Positions 61,983 to 64,000 of a stretch of DNA of 64,000 nt are shown here, in pieces. The notes beneath the pieces were generated by a model. The model worked only from the letters and a program-made list of their open reading frames with translations, did no database searches and was not told the origin of the DNA. The stretch's first letter is position 1. Every line of letters starts with the position of its first letter. The DNA lies in assembly GCF_002157835.1 (NCBI RefSeq), contig NZ_CP020809.1, positions 1,674,001 through 1,738,000 of the forward strand, in the 5' to 3' direction. This DNA is from Mycobacterium dioxanotrophicus (GTDB lineage: Bacteria > Actinomycetota > Actinomycetes > Mycobacteriales > Mycobacteriaceae). The translations under genes and the position numbers were made by a program.

Positions 61983-62606
61983 ATGACCACCCAGCCCACC
62001 CCGGTTCCGAAGGCGGCAAAGTCGCGCTTGCTGCAGGACGGCCGGGACATGTTCTGGTCGATGGCGCCGCTGGTACTGGCGTGTATCGTCCTCGCAGGCA
62101 TGCTCGGCATGTGCTCGCTGGCGACCGACGGACCTGGCCGCGGTCCCGCGCCGGTGTACGACGCCGCGGCTGGGCTGCGTGCCGACGCCGACGCCCTCAA
62201 GATCCCGCTGCGGGTTCCTCAACTGCCTGCCGGCTGGCAGGCCAATTCCGGTAGCCGCGGCAGCATCGACGGTGGGATGACCCTGCCCGACGGGCAGCGC
62301 GGTCGGGCGGTGTGGTCCCGGGTCGGCTACCTCACACCCATCGGGGCTTACCTGAGCCTGACCCAGAGCAACGCCGACGAAACGGCGTTGGTGTCCTCGA
62401 TCAAGGCGGGCGGGTATCCGTCGGGAACCCAGAACGTCGACGGCGTGACCTGGGTGGTCTACGAGAGCGAGAGCCCCGAGTCGGTGTGGACGACGCGCCT
62501 GCCCGGTCCGGTGCAGATCGCGATCACGGGAGCCGGTGGTACGGATGAGTACCGTACGCTGGCGGAGGCGACGCAGAAGCAGTCGCCACTTCCCGTCAAG
62601 CGATAA
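61983..62606 (+). CDS. DUF4245 membrane-anchored protein (Rv1100-type)
   Basis: A 207-residue protein with one membrane helix near the N-terminus (about 27-47; [18 protein letters not shown]) and an extracytoplasmic domain of the actinobacterial DUF4245 family ([30 protein letters not shown]). Function unknown. GATACT ends 6 nt before ATG 61983, a possible leaderless promoter. It lies back to back with glpX and 16 bp before the dienelactone-hydrolase-like gene. Confidence 0.83.
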   Translation: MTTQPTPVPKAAKSRLLQDGRDMFWSMAPLVLACIVLAGMLGMCSLATDGPGRGPAPVYDAAAGLRADADALKIPLRVPQLPAGWQANSGSRGSIDGGMTLPDGQRGRAVWSRVGYLTPIGAYLSLTQSNADETALVSSIKAGGYPSGTQNVDGVTWVVYESESPESVWTTRLPGPVQIAITGAGGTDEYRTLAEATQKQSPLPVKR

Positions 62607-62622
62607 CGGATGGAGCTGGTGA

Positions 62623-63426
62623 ATGACCGCACCAGAAGCTGATCTCACCGGTTGGACCGTCGCCCCGTTCTCGGCGGCCGATCAGACCTACGACGTGTAC
62701 CGCAAAGGGGAGGGGCCGGGCGTCGTCCTGATCCCGGAAATCCCCGGCCTGCATCCCGGCGTGCTGGCGCTGGGCAATCACCTGGTGGACAACGGCTTCA
62801 CCGTCGCCGCCCCGTCACTGTTCGGCACCCCGGGGGCGCCCGCGGTGCGTCCGGGCGCCGTCCCGGTGATGATGAAAGCCTGTGTGACAAAGGAATTCGC
62901 GGCCTTTGCGACCAACGCCGACCGGCCCGTCGCGCACTATCTACGGGCGCTGGCGCGGGATCTCAACGCAGGCACACCCGGTAAGGGTGTCGGTGTGATC
63001 GGGCAGTGCTTCACCGGTGGGTTCGCGCTGGCCGCCGCCGTCGACGACAGTGTGCTGGCCCCGGTGCTGAGCCAGCCGTCGGCGCCGATCGCGCTCACCG
63101 CGAAGATGCGCCGCGATCCCGGGCTGTCCGAGGAGGAGCTCAAGATCATCGAGCAACGAGCCGCCACCGACGGTCTGTGTGCGCTCGGCCTGCGCTTCAG
63201 CGAGGACCGCTTGGCGCCCGGTGCGCGGTTCGGGACGCTCAAGTCGCGGCTCGGCGATGCGTTCGAGGTCATCGAGATCGACTCGAAAAAGGGCAATTCG
63301 CATGGGATTTCGCCGATGGCCCACTCGGTGCTCACGGACCAGGTCCGGGAGGTCGACGGGCATCCGGCCTACGAAGCGCGCAAGCGGGTGGTCGAGTTCC
63401 TCAAGACTCGTCTGACGGCGGCGTAG
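62623..63426 (+). CDS. dienelactone hydrolase family protein
   Basis: A 267-residue alpha/beta hydrolase. The nucleophile elbow is GQCFTGG with Cys129, typical of the dienelactone hydrolase family in place of serine. VVLIPEIPGLHPGV forms the oxyanion loop region, and a late His lies in KGNSHGISPMAHSV. GGAGCTGGTG precedes ATG 62623. The last 26 bp overlap the 3' end of the convergent transporter gene. Substrate unknown. Confidence 0.9.
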   Translation: MTAPEADLTGWTVAPFSAADQTYDVYRKGEGPGVVLIPEIPGLHPGVLALGNHLVDNGFTVAAPSLFGTPGAPAVRPGAVPVMMKACVTKEFAAFATNADRPVAHYLRALARDLNAGTPGKGVGVIGQCFTGGFALAAAVDDSVLAPVLSQPSAPIALTAKMRRDPGLSEEELKIIEQRAATDGLCALGLRFSEDRLAPGARFGTLKSRLGDAFEVIEIDSKKGNSHGISPMAHSVLTDQVREVDGHPAYEARKRVVEFLKTRLTAA

Positions 63427-64000
63427 CGGGTCCGGTGACCGGGGCGGTCTGCTCGCGCGGAGTGGTGGTCTTGGTGGCGCCGGTGCGGAACCGGGACCAC
63501 AACCGCTTGCGGGGCGCCTCCTCGTGCACCTCCAGCTCGACACCCTTGTAGACCGCCAGGTAGACGCTCACGGTGGTGACGATGATGATCATCAGCACCG
63601 GGCCGATCACCAGGCCGAAGAAACCGAACATCGAGATGCCTGCGAAGACCGCCAGCAGCATCAGCGCGGGATCCAGCCGCGCGGCCTTCGGTACCAGGAA
63701 CGGGCGCAACACGTTGTCGATGTTGGTGACGACCAGCAGATGCCACGCCACCACGAAGATGCCGCCGGCGACATTGCCGAAGAACACCATCCCGATGCCG
63801 AACGGGATGGTGACGATGCCGCCGCCGAGCGGGATCACCGACAGCGCGGTCAGCAGGATCGCGAAGATGAAGAACCCTTCGTGAAAGCCGCCGATGTAGA
63901 TCGAGATCGCGCCTGCGACGCCCTGGCACAGCGCGATGACGAACTGACCTTTGACCGTGCCCTTGACCATCGCGCCGGTCTTGGCCAGGTACAGGTCGGT
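63401..64000 (-). CDS. AI-2E family transporter, C-terminal part (runs off the window)
   Basis: About 200 C-terminal residues are visible; the frame is open to the window edge. Hydrophobic helices with GGIVTIPFGIGMVFFGN, LVVTNIDNVLRPFLVP, and FGFFGLVIGPVLM match the AI-2E/PerM family (Rv1101c-type). The visible tail is polar and Thr/Pro-rich. Despite the name, transport of autoinducer-2 is not established for mycobacterial members. It overlaps the convergent hydrolase gene by 26 bp. Confidence 0.88.
   Translation of the reverse strand, partial: TDLYLAKTGAMVKGTVKGQFVIALCQGVAGAISIYIGGFHEGFFIFAILLTALSVIPLGGGIVTIPFGIGMVFFGNVAGGIFVVAWHLLVVTNIDNVLRPFLVPKAARLDPALMLLAVFAGISMFGFFGLVIGPVLMIIIVTTVSVYLAVYKGVELEVHEEAPRKRLWSRFRTGATKTTTPREQTAPVTGPATPPSDES

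Noticed and set aside
60055..61986. A 640-codon plus-strand frame over fum and glpX
   Set aside because: It is the antisense shadow of two highly conserved genes in a GC-rich genome; its text is Gly/Val/Asp-rich and matches no family.

Overview
The window is a GC-rich, densely coded stretch of an actinobacterial chromosome, almost certainly a fast-growing Mycobacterium/Mycolicibacterium. The evidence is mycobacterial-type proteins (mycothiol conjugate amidase Mca, DesA2, PhoAT-PhoH2, DevR/DevS, LipU, FadA3, LpqV, Rv1086-type Z-prenyl synthase) in an order that, from memory, follows the M. tuberculosis segment Rv1057 to Rv1101c, plus many -10 boxes 6-8 nt upstream of start codons (leaderless transcription). 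Species is not assigned. No rRNA, tRNA, phage or CRISPR array was seen.

Layout. 1-6.2 kb: a DUF3060 membrane protein, an Rv1057-like beta-propeller, and a CitA/CitB-type two-component system divergent from a DctA dicarboxylate symporter, with a CRP-like palindrome between them. 6.2-14.5 kb: two paralogous small secreted proteins around an aldo/keto reductase, then lipid metabolism (acyl-CoA synthetase, atypical alpha/beta hydrolase with divergent TetR, thiolase-like lipid-transfer protein, dihydrodipicolinate-reductase-like oxidoreductase, zinc alcohol dehydrogenase) with a consensus KstR operator. 14.5-22.2 kb: class II glutamine amidotransferase behind a leaderless 11-codon ORF, two patatins (one apparently starting at CTG), two divergent SulP transporters, LpqV, and a cysteine dioxygenase-rhodanese pair preceded by a short ORF with tandem cysteine codons. 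22.2-32.8 kb: EchA8/EchA9 and an integral-membrane hydrolase, a BI-1 protein, an endonuclease-like gene flanked by an 82-bp repeat family, an IS481-family element inserted exactly in the fadA3 stop codon, FadA3, a GDSL hydrolase and LipU. 32.8-43.7 kb: transsulfuration (Cbs, MetB), proline-rich/RDD membrane proteins, GreA, Mca, a DUF255 thioredoxin-fold protein and a ketosteroid isomerase. 43.7-55.5 kb: hemolysin III, Z-FPP synthase, unknown membrane proteins, CoaA, a DUF885 protein, a long-form GlyA, DesA2, the PhoAT-PhoH2 toxin-antitoxin pair and a NodB-type deacetylase. 55.5-59.3 kb: a compact hypoxia module (Acg-like nitroreductase, DevR, DevS, FdxA) with DosR-box-like sites. 59.4-64 kb: fumarase, GlpX, a DUF4245 protein, a dienelactone hydrolase-like protein and the C-terminal part of an AI-2E family transporter.

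Themes. Fatty acid and possibly sterol catabolism, sulfur-amino-acid metabolism (Cbs, MetB, cysteine dioxygenase, rhodanese, Mca), C4-dicarboxylate uptake with fumarase and GlpX, and the dormancy regulators form the metabolic core. The less ordinary content is regulatory and structural: short leader ORFs, long intergenic stem-loops including a dispersed family with a conserved outer stem, the 82-bp tandem hairpin array, and an IS that targets CTAG, a tetranucleotide that in this window is found repeatedly at stop codons, including three convergent gene pairs that share one CTAG.
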